From contig CP021237.1 of assembly GCA_002151545.1 (NCBI GenBank), positions 2,108,001 through 2,172,000 on the forward strand: a DNA stretch of 64,000 nt, given 5' to 3'. This DNA comes from Sphingobacteriaceae bacterium GW460-11-11-14-LB5 (GTDB lineage Bacteria > Bacteroidota > Bacteroidia > Sphingobacteriales > Sphingobacteriaceae). Every line of letters starts with the position of its first letter. The stretch's first letter is position 1. This document shows positions 35,223 through 44,247 of the stretch, in pieces. The notes beneath the pieces were generated by a model. The model was not told the origin of the DNA, did no database searches, and saw only the letters and a list, made by a program, of their open reading frames with translations. The position numbers and the translations under genes were made by a program.

Positions 35223-36386
35223 ATGAGACCGCTTGAAGATTATTTAGTTATTGATTTCAGCCAGTTTCTTTCTGGTCCTTCGGCAGGCTTGCGCCTGGCC
35301 GACATGGGTGCCCGTGTAATCAAAATTGAGCGTTTGGGTGTTGGCGATATCTGCCGCACGCTTTACACTTCGAACCTGATTATGAATGGCGAATCGTCGG
35401 TTTTTCATGCCATCAATAGAAATAAAGAGAGCTTTGAAGTTGATTTAAAAAGTGAAGAAGACTGCGAAATGGTCCGCGAGCTGCTAAAAAAAGCAGACGT
35501 AATGATTCACAACTTCCGCCCAGGTGTAATGGAACGTTTGGGTTTCGACTATCAATCGGTTACCGCTATAAATCCTAACATTATTTATGGTGAAATTTCT
35601 GGTTACGGAACCGCTACCGAATGGAAAAATAAGCCAGGTCAGGATTTGCTTTTACAATCGGTTACCGGCTTAACATCATTAACCGGAAATGCTGATAGTG
35701 GTCCTGTTGCCATGGGTTTGTCCATTGTAGATATGCTGGCAGGCGCACATTTAGCCCAAGGACTATTAGCTTGTTTATACCGCAAAGCCATAAAAAATGA
35801 GGGTGGATTTGTACAAGTAAGCATGATGGAATCGGCCTACGATTTTCAGTTCGAAACCATTACTACCTTTATGAATGATGGCGGATGTTTACCCGAACGT
35901 TCAAAAAAGAATAATGCAAATGCATATTTAGGTGCGCCATATGGTATTTATCAAACAGAAAACGGATATTTAGCCCTGGCAATGGGTTCAATCCCACAGC
36001 TGGGCCATTTACTTGATTGTGATAAACTCGAAGATTATGTTGAAGTAACTGAAGCATTTGATAAGCGGGATGAGATTAAAGCGATTTTAGCTGAACACCT
36101 TTTATCTGCCACCACCGAAAACTGGCTTTCGATACTGGAACCGGCTGATATTTGGTGTGCTGATGTTTTAAACTGGAATGCACTGATGGCGCACGATGGT
36201 TTTAAGGTGTTGAACATGATACAGGAAGTGGAAATGGTGGATGGTTACAAATATGAAACCACCAGATGTCCGATCCGAATTGATGGCGAGTTGCTCACTT
36301 CATCAAAAGGTTCGCCTAAATTGGGACAGGATAATGAGCAAATTATCAAAGAATTTATAACACAGCATACCACTGCAAATGCATAA
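35223..36386 (+). CDS. Class III (CaiB/BaiF) CoA-transferase, copy 2
   Basis: A 387-residue paralogue of the preceding transferase, clearly similar along its whole length (IDFSQFLSGPSAGLRLADMG, HAINRNKESFEVDLKS). The catalytic Asp is residue 170 in LSIVDMLAG. Two neighbouring intact copies suggest either two acids or a heteromeric enzyme, since class III transferases form interlocked dimers. The next gene starts 8 nt before its stop in another frame, a stronger overlap than the usual ATGA. Confidence 0.9.
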   Translation: MRPLEDYLVIDFSQFLSGPSAGLRLADMGARVIKIERLGVGDICRTLYTSNLIMNGESSVFHAINRNKESFEVDLKSEEDCEMVRELLKKADVMIHNFRPGVMERLGFDYQSVTAINPNIIYGEISGYGTATEWKNKPGQDLLLQSVTGLTSLTGNADSGPVAMGLSIVDMLAGAHLAQGLLACLYRKAIKNEGGFVQVSMMESAYDFQFETITTFMNDGGCLPERSKKNNANAYLGAPYGIYQTENGYLALAMGSIPQLGHLLDCDKLEDYVEVTEAFDKRDEIKAILAEHLLSATTENWLSILEPADIWCADVLNWNALMAHDGFKVLNMIQEVEMVDGYKYETTRCPIRIDGELLTSSKGSPKLGQDNEQIIKEFITQHTTANA

Positions 36387-37617
36387 CCAGATAGATACTT
36401 TCAGAATAGCCGTTCGTAAATTTGCGCCCTTCGAATCTGCCATGCAGAAATTCTGGGATCAATATTGTGCTTTTTCGGGTTGTAAGCTGAAATTGGAAAT
36501 GGTGGTGATGGATCTGCACGAGCTTTACGATAGTACCATTACCAGAAAAGGTTTGGCCAATGGCGACTTTGATATCGCCCATATCAGTACCGATTGGGTT
36601 TTGGAGGGCTACACTGATCAGGATTTTGAAGTTTTAAATCCATACATCAATAAAAATAAACCAGATGATTTTCCGAGGGGCTGGAGCAAGTCGCTGCTCA
36701 GTTTACAGCGTTTTGGCTGGGAAATAGTGGGACTGCCTTTTCATGACGGACCTGAATGTTTTATTTACCGAAGGGATCTGTTTGAAAATGAAACTGAAAA
36801 AGCCAATTATTTAGCACAATACGGAAAAGCCCTGGAAGTACCCAAAACCTGGGAAGATTTTCATCAGATTGCCAGATTTTTCAATCGCCCGCAGAATAAG
36901 CTTTACGGAAGTATCTTCGCATGTTACCCCGACGGCCACAATACCGTTTTCGATTTTTGCCTGCAGCTATGGACCAGGGGCGGAAAATTGGTTGATAAAC
37001 ACGGCCATATCCAGATCAATACACAAGCGGCCATTGATGGGCTTAATTTCTATCGTGCCATGGTTAATGATAAAACCGCTGTTCATCCGAAATCGTCAGA
37101 ATTTGAATCTGTTGGTGCCGGAATAGCCTTCTCACAAGGTGAAGCAGCAATGATGATCAACTGGTTTGGTTTTGCAGCCATGTGCGAAGTGGATGACAAT
37201 TCAAAGGTGAAAGGCAAAATCGATGTAGAACGTTTACCATCTGCTCCTGACAAAGAATCTGCTTCATTAAACGTTTACTGGCTTTACACCATTGCAAGTG
37301 GCAGTAAAAACAAAGATATCGCCTACGATTTTCTTCGTTTTGCTTTAGCAAAAGAACAGGATAAACAACTCACTTTAGCGGGCGGAATTGGTTGCCGGAT
37401 TTCGACCTGGAAAGATGAAGAAATTAATAAAATAATCCCATACTACCATAAACTGGAAGCTTTACATGAAGTAGCCAATATGCTGCCTCAGAAAACAAAC
37501 TGGGCTGCAATAGCGGCAATAATCGATCAGATGGTTTTGCAGGCGATTAATACAGATCAATCTACTGAAGAATTGATCCAGCTTGCGCAGAATCAGATTA
37601 ATGAAATTGACAAATGA
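36379..37617 (+). CDS. Second solute-binding-protein-like protein lacking a signal peptide
   Basis: A 412-residue protein whose first strand (DTFRIAVRKFAPFESAM) begins at the N-terminus, leaving no room for an export signal. Binding-protein patterns continue with DFDIAHISTDWVLEGY, PKTWEDFHQIARFF and GEAAMMINWFG. It differs substantially from the first copy at 32776, so the pair are not a recent duplication. It overlaps the CoA-transferase by 8 nt upstream and the oxidoreductase by 4 nt downstream, so it is embedded in an enzyme operon rather than a transporter operon. Confidence 0.75.
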   Translation: MHNQIDTFRIAVRKFAPFESAMQKFWDQYCAFSGCKLKLEMVVMDLHELYDSTITRKGLANGDFDIAHISTDWVLEGYTDQDFEVLNPYINKNKPDDFPRGWSKSLLSLQRFGWEIVGLPFHDGPECFIYRRDLFENETEKANYLAQYGKALEVPKTWEDFHQIARFFNRPQNKLYGSIFACYPDGHNTVFDFCLQLWTRGGKLVDKHGHIQINTQAAIDGLNFYRAMVNDKTAVHPKSSEFESVGAGIAFSQGEAAMMINWFGFAAMCEVDDNSKVKGKIDVERLPSAPDKESASLNVYWLYTIASGSKNKDIAYDFLRFALAKEQDKQLTLAGGIGCRISTWKDEEINKIIPYYHKLEALHEVANMLPQKTNWAAIAAIIDQMVLQAINTDQSTEELIQLAQNQINEIDK

Positions 37618-38696
37618 GTATTGAGATCAAATATAAGCCAGACCTACCCGAAACAAAGCAACCTATCATCATTATTGGTGCAGGGGGCATTGTAGGCGAT
37701 GCACATCTTCCTGCCTATAAAATTGCAGGTTTTGAAGTGCATGGCATTGTAAACAGAACTAAAGAAAGGGCACAGAAATTAGCAGATACCTTTGGTATTC
37801 TAAACGTGTATAATTCAGTTGCAGAGGCGGTAAAACTGGCTCCTGCAAATGCCGTTTACGATTTAACCATCATGCCTGAGCAGTACATCGAAACATTAAA
37901 GCAGTTGCCTGATGGAAGTGCGGTGTTAATCCAAAAACCAATGGGTGATGATTTTACTCAGGCAAAGGAAATTCTCGAATTATGCCGCGCGAAAAACTTA
38001 AAAGCAGCTATAAACTTTCAATTGCGTTTTGCTCCGTTTGTAAGCGCAGCAAAATACCTGATCGATAAAGGATTAATTGGCGAATTATACGATATGGAAG
38101 TTCGTGTAACCGTTAAAACACCCTGGGAAATTTTCCCCCATGTGATTATTCACCCGCGGTTAGAAATCCAGTACCATAGCATTCATTATGTAGATTTAAT
38201 CCGTTCGTTTTTAGGTAATCCGGAAAGTATCCTGGCGAAGACATTAAAACATCCGGCAAAGAATTTATCCTCATCACGTTCTACCATTTTATTCGATTAC
38301 GGCGATACCATGCATGCGGTAATCAACACCAACCACGACCATGATTTCGGTCCAAATCACCAGGAAAGTTATATTAAATGGGAGGGAACAAAGGGCGCCA
38401 TTGTAGCTAAAATTGGCTTATTGATGGATTATCCGCATGGTGTCCCCGATGTGTTTGAATATTGCATTGTAGAGGACGGAAAACAAGCAGCATGGCAAAC
38501 CGTAAAGCTGGAAGGCTCCTGGTTTCCAGAAGCTTTTATCGGTACAATGGCCAATTTGATGCGGTATAATGAAGGATCGGCAGCTATTTTACACACCAGT
38601 GTTGAAGATGTCATCCAAACCATGGCCGTTGTAGAAAGTGCTTATCAATCGAGTGATATTGGAGGAGTAAAGGTTAAGGAACAATTAAATAAATAG
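37614..38696 (+). CDS. Gfo/Idh/MocA-family oxidoreductase in the CoA-transferase block
   Basis: A 360-residue cytosolic NAD(P)-dependent enzyme. The Rossmann motif IIIIGAGGIVGDAHLPAY is near residue 20, the family EKP motif appears as LIQKPMGDD, and HSIHYVDLIRSFLG gives the catalytic-region histidines. It probably oxidises a sugar or sugar acid before CoA activation; the order of steps is inferred. ATGA overlap couples it to the binding-protein-like gene. It is not closely similar to the Gfo/Idh/MocA gene at 19683. Confidence 0.85.
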   Translation: MSIEIKYKPDLPETKQPIIIIGAGGIVGDAHLPAYKIAGFEVHGIVNRTKERAQKLADTFGILNVYNSVAEAVKLAPANAVYDLTIMPEQYIETLKQLPDGSAVLIQKPMGDDFTQAKEILELCRAKNLKAAINFQLRFAPFVSAAKYLIDKGLIGELYDMEVRVTVKTPWEIFPHVIIHPRLEIQYHSIHYVDLIRSFLGNPESILAKTLKHPAKNLSSSRSTILFDYGDTMHAVINTNHDHDFGPNHQESYIKWEGTKGAIVAKIGLLMDYPHGVPDVFEYCIVEDGKQAAWQTVKLEGSWFPEAFIGTMANLMRYNEGSAAILHTSVEDVIQTMAVVESAYQSSDIGGVKVKEQLNK

Positions 38697-38698
38697 AA

Positions 38699-38816
38699 CG
38701 TCATTGGGAGGTATGGACTGAGTGAGCCAACCTGTGCTGATTTTTATCGGTAAAGCAATCTGTTTTGCAAGAAAGATTGCTTCGTTTCGATGAAAAATCG
38801 AAAACTCGCAATGACG
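38699..38816. repeat. Palindromic repeat, family A
   Basis: CGTCATTGGGAGGTATGG to AAAGCAATCT on the left, AGATTGCTTCGTTTCGATG to CGCAATGACG on the right, between the oxidoreductase and the MaoC gene. Confidence 0.82.
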
Positions 38817-38844
38817 GAATTATAGATAAAAAACACAAAATCGT

Positions 38845-38889
38845 CCTCGTTTGTAACGAGGATGCAGGAGAAAAGCGATTGTATCGCTT
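38845..38889. repeat. Twin perfect 7-bp hairpins with identical TGT loops
   Basis: CCTCGTT-TGT-AACGAGG (38845-38861) and AAGCGAT-TGT-ATCGCTT (38873-38889), 11 nt apart, just upstream of the MaoC start. The two-hairpin layout resembles a REP/BIME-type mobile palindrome; a regulatory leader is an alternative. Confidence 0.65.
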
Positions 38890-38906
38890 ATAAAAAGTTA
38901 AAAAAT

Positions 38907-39353
38907 ATGTATTTCAAATCAACATTTTTTGAAGATTATCAATTACAGGATAAACGCGTAACCTTAGGCCGCACCATAACGGAAACCGATTTCGTCGTTC
39001 ATGCAGGTCATACCGGTGATTTCTTTCCGCACCATATGGATGCAGAATGGTGTGCCACACAACCGTTTAAACAAAGAATCGCTCACGGAACAATGATTTT
39101 TAGCATTGGGATCGGTTTAACCGCATCTGAAATTAATCCGGAAGCTATGAGTAAAGGATATGATAAACTGCGTTTTGTTAAACCTGTTTTCATTGGCGAT
39201 ACCATTCATTCTGAAATCACAATCTCTGAAAAGGGGGATAGTAAAAGACCAGCATATGGCACTGTAACCGAACACGTAGAAATCATTAACCAGCACGGAG
39301 AAGTGGTATTGGTATGCGACCATCTTTTGGTAGTGAAGAAGAAAATTCATTAG
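38907..39353 (+). CDS. MaoC-like (R)-hydratase / dehydratase
   Basis: A 148-residue single hot-dog protein; ATG 38907 is preferred because the ORF extension to 38862 runs through the hairpin repeat. The hydratase signature is intact: [11 protein letters not shown] (Asp/His dyad) followed by [13 protein letters not shown]. MaoC enzymes hydrate enoyl-CoA or act on related CoA esters, as in mesaconyl-CoA hydratase. That fits a CoA ester made by the neighbouring transferases. The substrate is inferred, not shown. Confidence 0.88.
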   Translation: MYFKSTFFEDYQLQDKRVTLGRTITETDFVVHAGHTGDFFPHHMDAEWCATQPFKQRIAHGTMIFSIGIGLTASEINPEAMSKGYDKLRFVKPVFIGDTIHSEITISEKGDSKRPAYGTVTEHVEIINQHGEVVLVCDHLLVVKKKIH

Positions 39354-39520
39354 CGCATTGGTCAATAGTTCATTGGTCTGAGCACTAACAGCGAGAGTTT
39401 TAGTAGCTATAATTACAAAGACCAATCGATTAACAAATGACCAATGAATTACTGAACAACAAACTAGACCTATTCACAAAACTAATGAACCAATGACAAA
39501 TGAACTAATGAACCAAGCTA
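39354..39520. repeat. Low-complexity inverted/direct repeat around CCAATGA/TCATTGG
   Basis: Starts CATTGGTCAATAGTTCATTG and ends with several AATGAAC, CCAATGAC and AATGAACC words, forming an imperfect long inverted repeat between MaoC and the MFS gene. No promoter or terminator can be fixed in it. Confidence 0.5.
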
Positions 39521-40822
39521 ATGACTAACGAACCACTAAACACACAGCCAGAAATGATAACTGAGGGCGATTCGTCATCAGGGAAAAAATATTTATTGCC
39601 ATTTATACTCGTGATCAGTTTGTTTTTCCTTTGGGGAATGGCACATAACCTCGATTCGATCCTGATTCCACATTTAAAAAAAGCCTGTAATTTAAATAAC
39701 AGACAATCGACTTTGATCGACACCTCTGTTTTCTTCGCTTATTTTTTAATGGCTATTCCTGCCGGAATGATTTTGAAAAAGTGGGGATATAAAGCAACCA
39801 TGATTTCAGGTTTACTGGCCTTTGCTTTCGGTGCATTTTTATTTGTTCCAGCTGCCAATAATCTGTCGTATATCACATTTTTGATTGCACTTTTCATCAT
39901 TGGTTGTGGTTTAACCATGCTCGAAACTTCCGCAAACCCTTATGCTGCTGTTTTGGGCGATCCTGCAAAAGCGACAAGCAGATTAAATCTCGCAGCATCT
40001 TTCAACGGATTGGCTGCAATGGTAGCACCAATGATTGGCGGATTATTTATTCTATCAGGTAAATCGCATACCAAAGAAGAATTGGCAGCCATGACAGACG
40101 CAGGTAGAAACAGTTATTTCTTAGAAGAAGCGGCATCAGTTAAAACGCCATACATTACCCTAGGGATTGTTTTATTGGTAATAGCTGCTATATTTTACTT
40201 TATCCACCTTCCGGAAATTAAAACAAAAAGTATAGATGGTGAAGCTAAAGGCAGTTTTTTTGGTGCATTACGCCATAAACACCTAAAATGGGCAGTTGTT
40301 GCTCAGTTTTTCTATGTTGGTGCGCAGGTTTGCGTGACTAGCTTTTTCATCAGAATGGCTCAACAAGGTGGTGGCTTTGACGAGAAAACAGCAGCCTCAT
40401 ATTTGGCTATTTATGGTTTACTGTTCACTGTTGGTCGTTTTGCTGGAACTGCGATCCTTCAATTTGTATCATCGCATAAACTGCTCGCCATTTATGCGGT
40501 AATCTCTATTTTATTGTGTTTGGTAGCCATATTAGGCAAAGGCTCTTATGTGGTTTATGCATTGGGTGCAATAGGATTTTTTATGTCGATTATGTTCCCA
40601 ACCATTTTTGCATTAGGAATAGATGGTATTGGCGACGATACCAAGCCAGGTTCGTCATGGTTAATCATGTCGATTGTTGGTGGCGCAATTTTACCATTTG
40701 GAATGGGAAGTTTAATCGATATGTATGGTGATAATATCCAGATCGGCTACAGCATTCCATTGGTATGTTTTTTAGTTATTCTTTATTTCGGTTTAAGAGG
40801 TTATAAAATCGCGCACAAATAA
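39521..40822 (+). CDS. MFS sugar transporter, FucP (fucose permease) type
   Basis: A 433-residue, 12-helix major facilitator. FucP-group patterns are visible: FFLWGMAHNLDSILIPHLKK, FFAYFLMAIPAG, then LETSANPYAAVLGDP. Such permeases import L-fucose, L-rhamnose-like sugars, glucose or galactose with H+. It lies between the CoA block and GH106, and its stop overlaps the GH106 start by one base, so uptake and rhamnosidase are expressed together. The sugar cannot be assigned. Confidence 0.88.
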   Translation: MTNEPLNTQPEMITEGDSSSGKKYLLPFILVISLFFLWGMAHNLDSILIPHLKKACNLNNRQSTLIDTSVFFAYFLMAIPAGMILKKWGYKATMISGLLAFAFGAFLFVPAANNLSYITFLIALFIIGCGLTMLETSANPYAAVLGDPAKATSRLNLAASFNGLAAMVAPMIGGLFILSGKSHTKEELAAMTDAGRNSYFLEEAASVKTPYITLGIVLLVIAAIFYFIHLPEIKTKSIDGEAKGSFFGALRHKHLKWAVVAQFFYVGAQVCVTSFFIRMAQQGGGFDEKTAASYLAIYGLLFTVGRFAGTAILQFVSSHKLLAIYAVISILLCLVAILGKGSYVVYALGAIGFFMSIMFPTIFALGIDGIGDDTKPGSSWLIMSIVGGAILPFGMGSLIDMYGDNIQIGYSIPLVCFLVILYFGLRGYKIAHK

Positions 40823-43800
40823 TGATAAATTTTAGATATATCCAGGTTTTATGCATTATACTGATCATTCTTAACTTTTCAGTAAATGTTTTTGCGCAAC
40901 CAAATGAAAATGCTAAACCCTGGGTATTTTGGTATTGGATGCATGGCGGAGTATCTAAGGCGGGAATTACCGCTGATTTAGAAGCCATGAAAAGCTCGGG
41001 CATAGGTGGTGCCTATTTAATGCCTATTTATGGCACCAATAAACCTGATGTATATCCACAGCCAGTGGTTCAGCTTACCCCGCAATGGTGGCAAATGGTC
41101 GAATTTGCGATGAGCGAAGCTAAACGATTAAACCTGAAATTAGGCATGCACGTAAGTGATGGTTTCGCCTTGGCAGGAGGGCCATGGATTACACCAGAAC
41201 TTTCTATGCAGAAACTTGTTTGGTCTAAGCTAAACATCAAGCATACAGCAGCTAAAATCAATTTAACTCAACCAAAGTATAACGAGAATTATTATAAAGA
41301 TATTGCTGTTTTTGCTTACCCGTCTCCTACAAATGCAGGTATTTCAACTAGGACAGTTATTCCCAAAATAACAACAAGCAATGGCGTTGATGCCTCAGGT
41401 TTAATTAAACCCGAAAACACTAAAAACTTTGGTTCAAATGAACCATGTTACATTCAATATGAGTTTGAGCAACCGTTTACCTGTCGCAGTATAACCATTA
41501 AAATCAATGGCAATAATTATCAGGCACATCGTTTGGCCATCGAAGTGAGTAATGATGGTCAGGTTTTTCGTTCAATAGGCAGATTAACGCCCCCCCGCCA
41601 TGGCTGGCAAGATACCGACGAAAGTGTAACGCATGCTATTGTGCCGGCAACAGCTAAATTTTTCAGGTTTATTTACGATAAAAGTGGCGCTGAACCTGGA
41701 TCAGAAGATTTAGATGCCGCCAAATGGAAGCCATCATTAAAACTGGTGAATTTGGAGTTATCTTCAGAAGCACAGATTAATCAGTTTGAAGGTAAAAACG
41801 GTTCGGTATGGCGGGTAAGTGAAAGAAGTACCGAAGCTCAAATTGCAAAGAATTTATGCATTCCGTTAAATAAAATGATCAATTTAACAGGTAAATTGAA
41901 TCCTGACGGAAGTTTAAACTGGAAAGCACCAAAAGGCAACTGGACCATTTTAAGGATTGGCCATACTTCAACCGGGCATACCAATGCCACAGGCGGTGGT
42001 GGAACCGGTTTAGAGTGTGATAAATTTAATCCGGAGGCCGTAAAACTACAATTCGAAAGCTGGTACGGCGAAGCACTAAAACATGGCGGACCTGAAATCG
42101 CTCAAAAGGTTTTAAGTGTTTTTCATGTAGATAGCTGGGAGTGCGGTAGCCAAAATTGGTCGCCTGTATTTAAAGCCGAGTTTTTAAAGCGCAGAGGTTA
42201 CGATTTAACACCTTACCTGCCCATTATGACCGGATTACCGGTAGAAAGTGCAGCTGTATCTGAAAACTTCCTTTATGATATAAGAAAAACCATCTCCGAG
42301 TTAGTTGTTGATCAGTTTTATAAAACCTTGGCGCAATTAGCCAAAAAGAAAGGTTTAACATTTACGGCCGAAAGTGTGGCGCCGACCATGATGAGCGATG
42401 GTTTAATGCATTATAAAATGGTGGATGTGCCCATGGGCGAATTTTGGCTGAACAGTCCCACACACGACAAACCAAATGATATGCTCGACGCGATTTCAAG
42501 TGCGCATATTTATGGTAAAAACATTGTTCAGGCTGAGGCTTTTACCACTTTAAGAATGGATTGGAACGAAAGTCCGGCGAGTATGAAAACCTTACAAGAC
42601 CGAAATTATGCACTCGGCATCAATAAAATGGTATACCATGTTTTCGTTCATAATCCATGGATGGATAAAAAGCCAGGCATGACCCTCAATGGCATTGGTT
42701 TGTACTTTCAGCGCGATCAAACCTGGTGGAAACCAGGGAAGGCCTGGGTAGATTATGCAGAACGTACACAAAACCTGCTGCAACAAGGCAAACCGGTAGT
42801 GGATATTGCTGTTTTCACGGGCGAAGAATTACCACGCCGTTCAGTATTGCCTGATCGACTGGTTGAAACCCTACCCGGCATCTTTGGATCCGATGTAGTA
42901 GAGGCAGAAAAGAAACGTCTCGCCAATGTCGGTGAACCGTTAAGACAAATTCCAGCTGGCGTAACACATTCAGCAAACATGGCCGATCCTGAAAATTGGG
43001 TAAATCCGCTGCGCGGTTATGCATACGATAGTTTTAATCCAGATGTGTTAAGCACGGCTACAGTAAAAGACGGTCAAGTGGTTTTCGAAAGTGGGGCATC
43101 CTACAAAGTTTTGGTCATCCCGGGTAAAATGAAAATGAACCCGAATGATCAGTATATGAGTTATGCAACTGTAAAAAAAATATTTGAATTAATTATAGCG
43201 GGCGCTAATGTGATTGTAGCAGACAAGCCTTTGTATCAAAATGGTTTACAACATGTTAGTCAATCTGCATTTAGCTCGGCAGTGGATGAAATTTGGAAGA
43301 ATAATTTTCATGAGATAAATAATAATAATCATTCTGTTTTAATGAAAATAATGGATAAAGGAAATCTGTTTAAAGCTCCTTTTAATACCGATAATTTTAA
43401 ACTTTTAGGAATTGAACCAGATTTTTATGTAACGGAAGCTAATTCGAACAGTGAGCCAATTACTTATGCAAAAAAAGTTGCTTATACTCACAGGAAAACT
43501 GATAAAAAGGATATCTATTTTATTTCAAATCAAGAGGCTAAAGAAAGAAATTTATGGTTTTCATTCCGTGTAACCAATAAAATACCACAAGTTTATGATG
43601 CTGTTGCCGATAAGTTAACTGACGTTAATAATTGGTCGAGCGAAAGGGGACGAACAGGCTTTACGTATAAAATCGCGCCTAATCAAAGTTTGTTTTTTCT
43701 CTTTGAAAAAGAAACCACAAAAACTAAACTTAATAATGGCAACAACTGGTCAACTTTCAAAACCATCCAGGATATTTCCAAATCATGGCAAGTCAAATTC

Positions 43801-44244
43801 GATACCGCATATGCCGGACCATCAAAGCCTGTCATTTTTAACGACTTATCCGACTGGACATTAAATACCGATAGCCTGGTTAAATATTATTCCGGAACAG
43901 CTGTGTACACCAAGAACTTCACTTTTAATGGAGATCTTAAAGGTAAAATCTGGATTGATTTAGGTGAGTTCTCCAGCATTGCAGAAGTAAAGGTAAATGG
44001 TATAAACTGCGGTACACTTTGGACTGCCCCACATCGTCTGGAAATTAGTAAAGCCTTAAAGAAAGGAGAAAACCAGATTACTATCGAAGTAACCAATACC
44101 TGGGCTAACCGTTTAATCGGCGATCAGCATATTCCTGAAAATAAAAGAATGACCAATACAAATGCACCTTTCCGGTTAGAAGGAAAGCCGTTAAATCCAG
44201 CCGGATTGTTAGGCCCGGTAGTGATTCAAGTGGAGGAATTATAG
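40822..44244 (+). CDS. GH106 alpha-L-rhamnosidase
   Basis: A 1140-residue secreted enzyme (signal ends VFA-QP). The GH106 opening is clear (PWVFWYWMHGGVSKAGITAD); a discontinuous TIM barrel carries HVDSWECGSQNW and VQAEAFTTLRMDWNESP, both with candidate catalytic Glu. C-terminal jelly-roll segments (KGKIWIDLGEFSS) match the usual ligand-binding domain. GH106 members remove L-rhamnose by inversion, including the RG-II enzyme of Bacteroides. It is coupled by a 1-nt overlap to the sugar permease. Confidence 0.9.
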   Translation: MINFRYIQVLCIILIILNFSVNVFAQPNENAKPWVFWYWMHGGVSKAGITADLEAMKSSGIGGAYLMPIYGTNKPDVYPQPVVQLTPQWWQMVEFAMSEAKRLNLKLGMHVSDGFALAGGPWITPELSMQKLVWSKLNIKHTAAKINLTQPKYNENYYKDIAVFAYPSPTNAGISTRTVIPKITTSNGVDASGLIKPENTKNFGSNEPCYIQYEFEQPFTCRSITIKINGNNYQAHRLAIEVSNDGQVFRSIGRLTPPRHGWQDTDESVTHAIVPATAKFFRFIYDKSGAEPGSEDLDAAKWKPSLKLVNLELSSEAQINQFEGKNGSVWRVSERSTEAQIAKNLCIPLNKMINLTGKLNPDGSLNWKAPKGNWTILRIGHTSTGHTNATGGGGTGLECDKFNPEAVKLQFESWYGEALKHGGPEIAQKVLSVFHVDSWECGSQNWSPVFKAEFLKRRGYDLTPYLPIMTGLPVESAAVSENFLYDIRKTISELVVDQFYKTLAQLAKKKGLTFTAESVAPTMMSDGLMHYKMVDVPMGEFWLNSPTHDKPNDMLDAISSAHIYGKNIVQAEAFTTLRMDWNESPASMKTLQDRNYALGINKMVYHVFVHNPWMDKKPGMTLNGIGLYFQRDQTWWKPGKAWVDYAERTQNLLQQGKPVVDIAVFTGEELPRRSVLPDRLVETLPGIFGSDVVEAEKKRLANVGEPLRQIPAGVTHSANMADPENWVNPLRGYAYDSFNPDVLSTATVKDGQVVFESGASYKVLVIPGKMKMNPNDQYMSYATVKKIFELIIAGANVIVADKPLYQNGLQHVSQSAFSSAVDEIWKNNFHEINNNNHSVLMKIMDKGNLFKAPFNTDNFKLLGIEPDFYVTEANSNSEPITYAKKVAYTHRKTDKKDIYFISNQEAKERNLWFSFRVTNKIPQVYDAVADKLTDVNNWSSERGRTGFTYKIAPNQSLFFLFEKETTKTKLNNGNNWSTFKTIQDISKSWQVKFDTAYAGPSKPVIFNDLSDWTLNTDSLVKYYSGTAVYTKNFTFNGDLKGKIWIDLGEFSSIAEVKVNGINCGTLWTAPHRLEISKALKKGENQITIEVTNTWANRLIGDQHIPENKRMTNTNAPFRLEGKPLNPAGLLGPVVIQVEEL

Positions 44245-44247
44245 AAG

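Noticed and set aside
32776..37617. An ABC sugar importer
   Set aside because: Binding-protein-like genes are present, but there is no permease or ATPase, no signal peptides, and the overlapping partners are CoA-transferases and a dehydrogenase.
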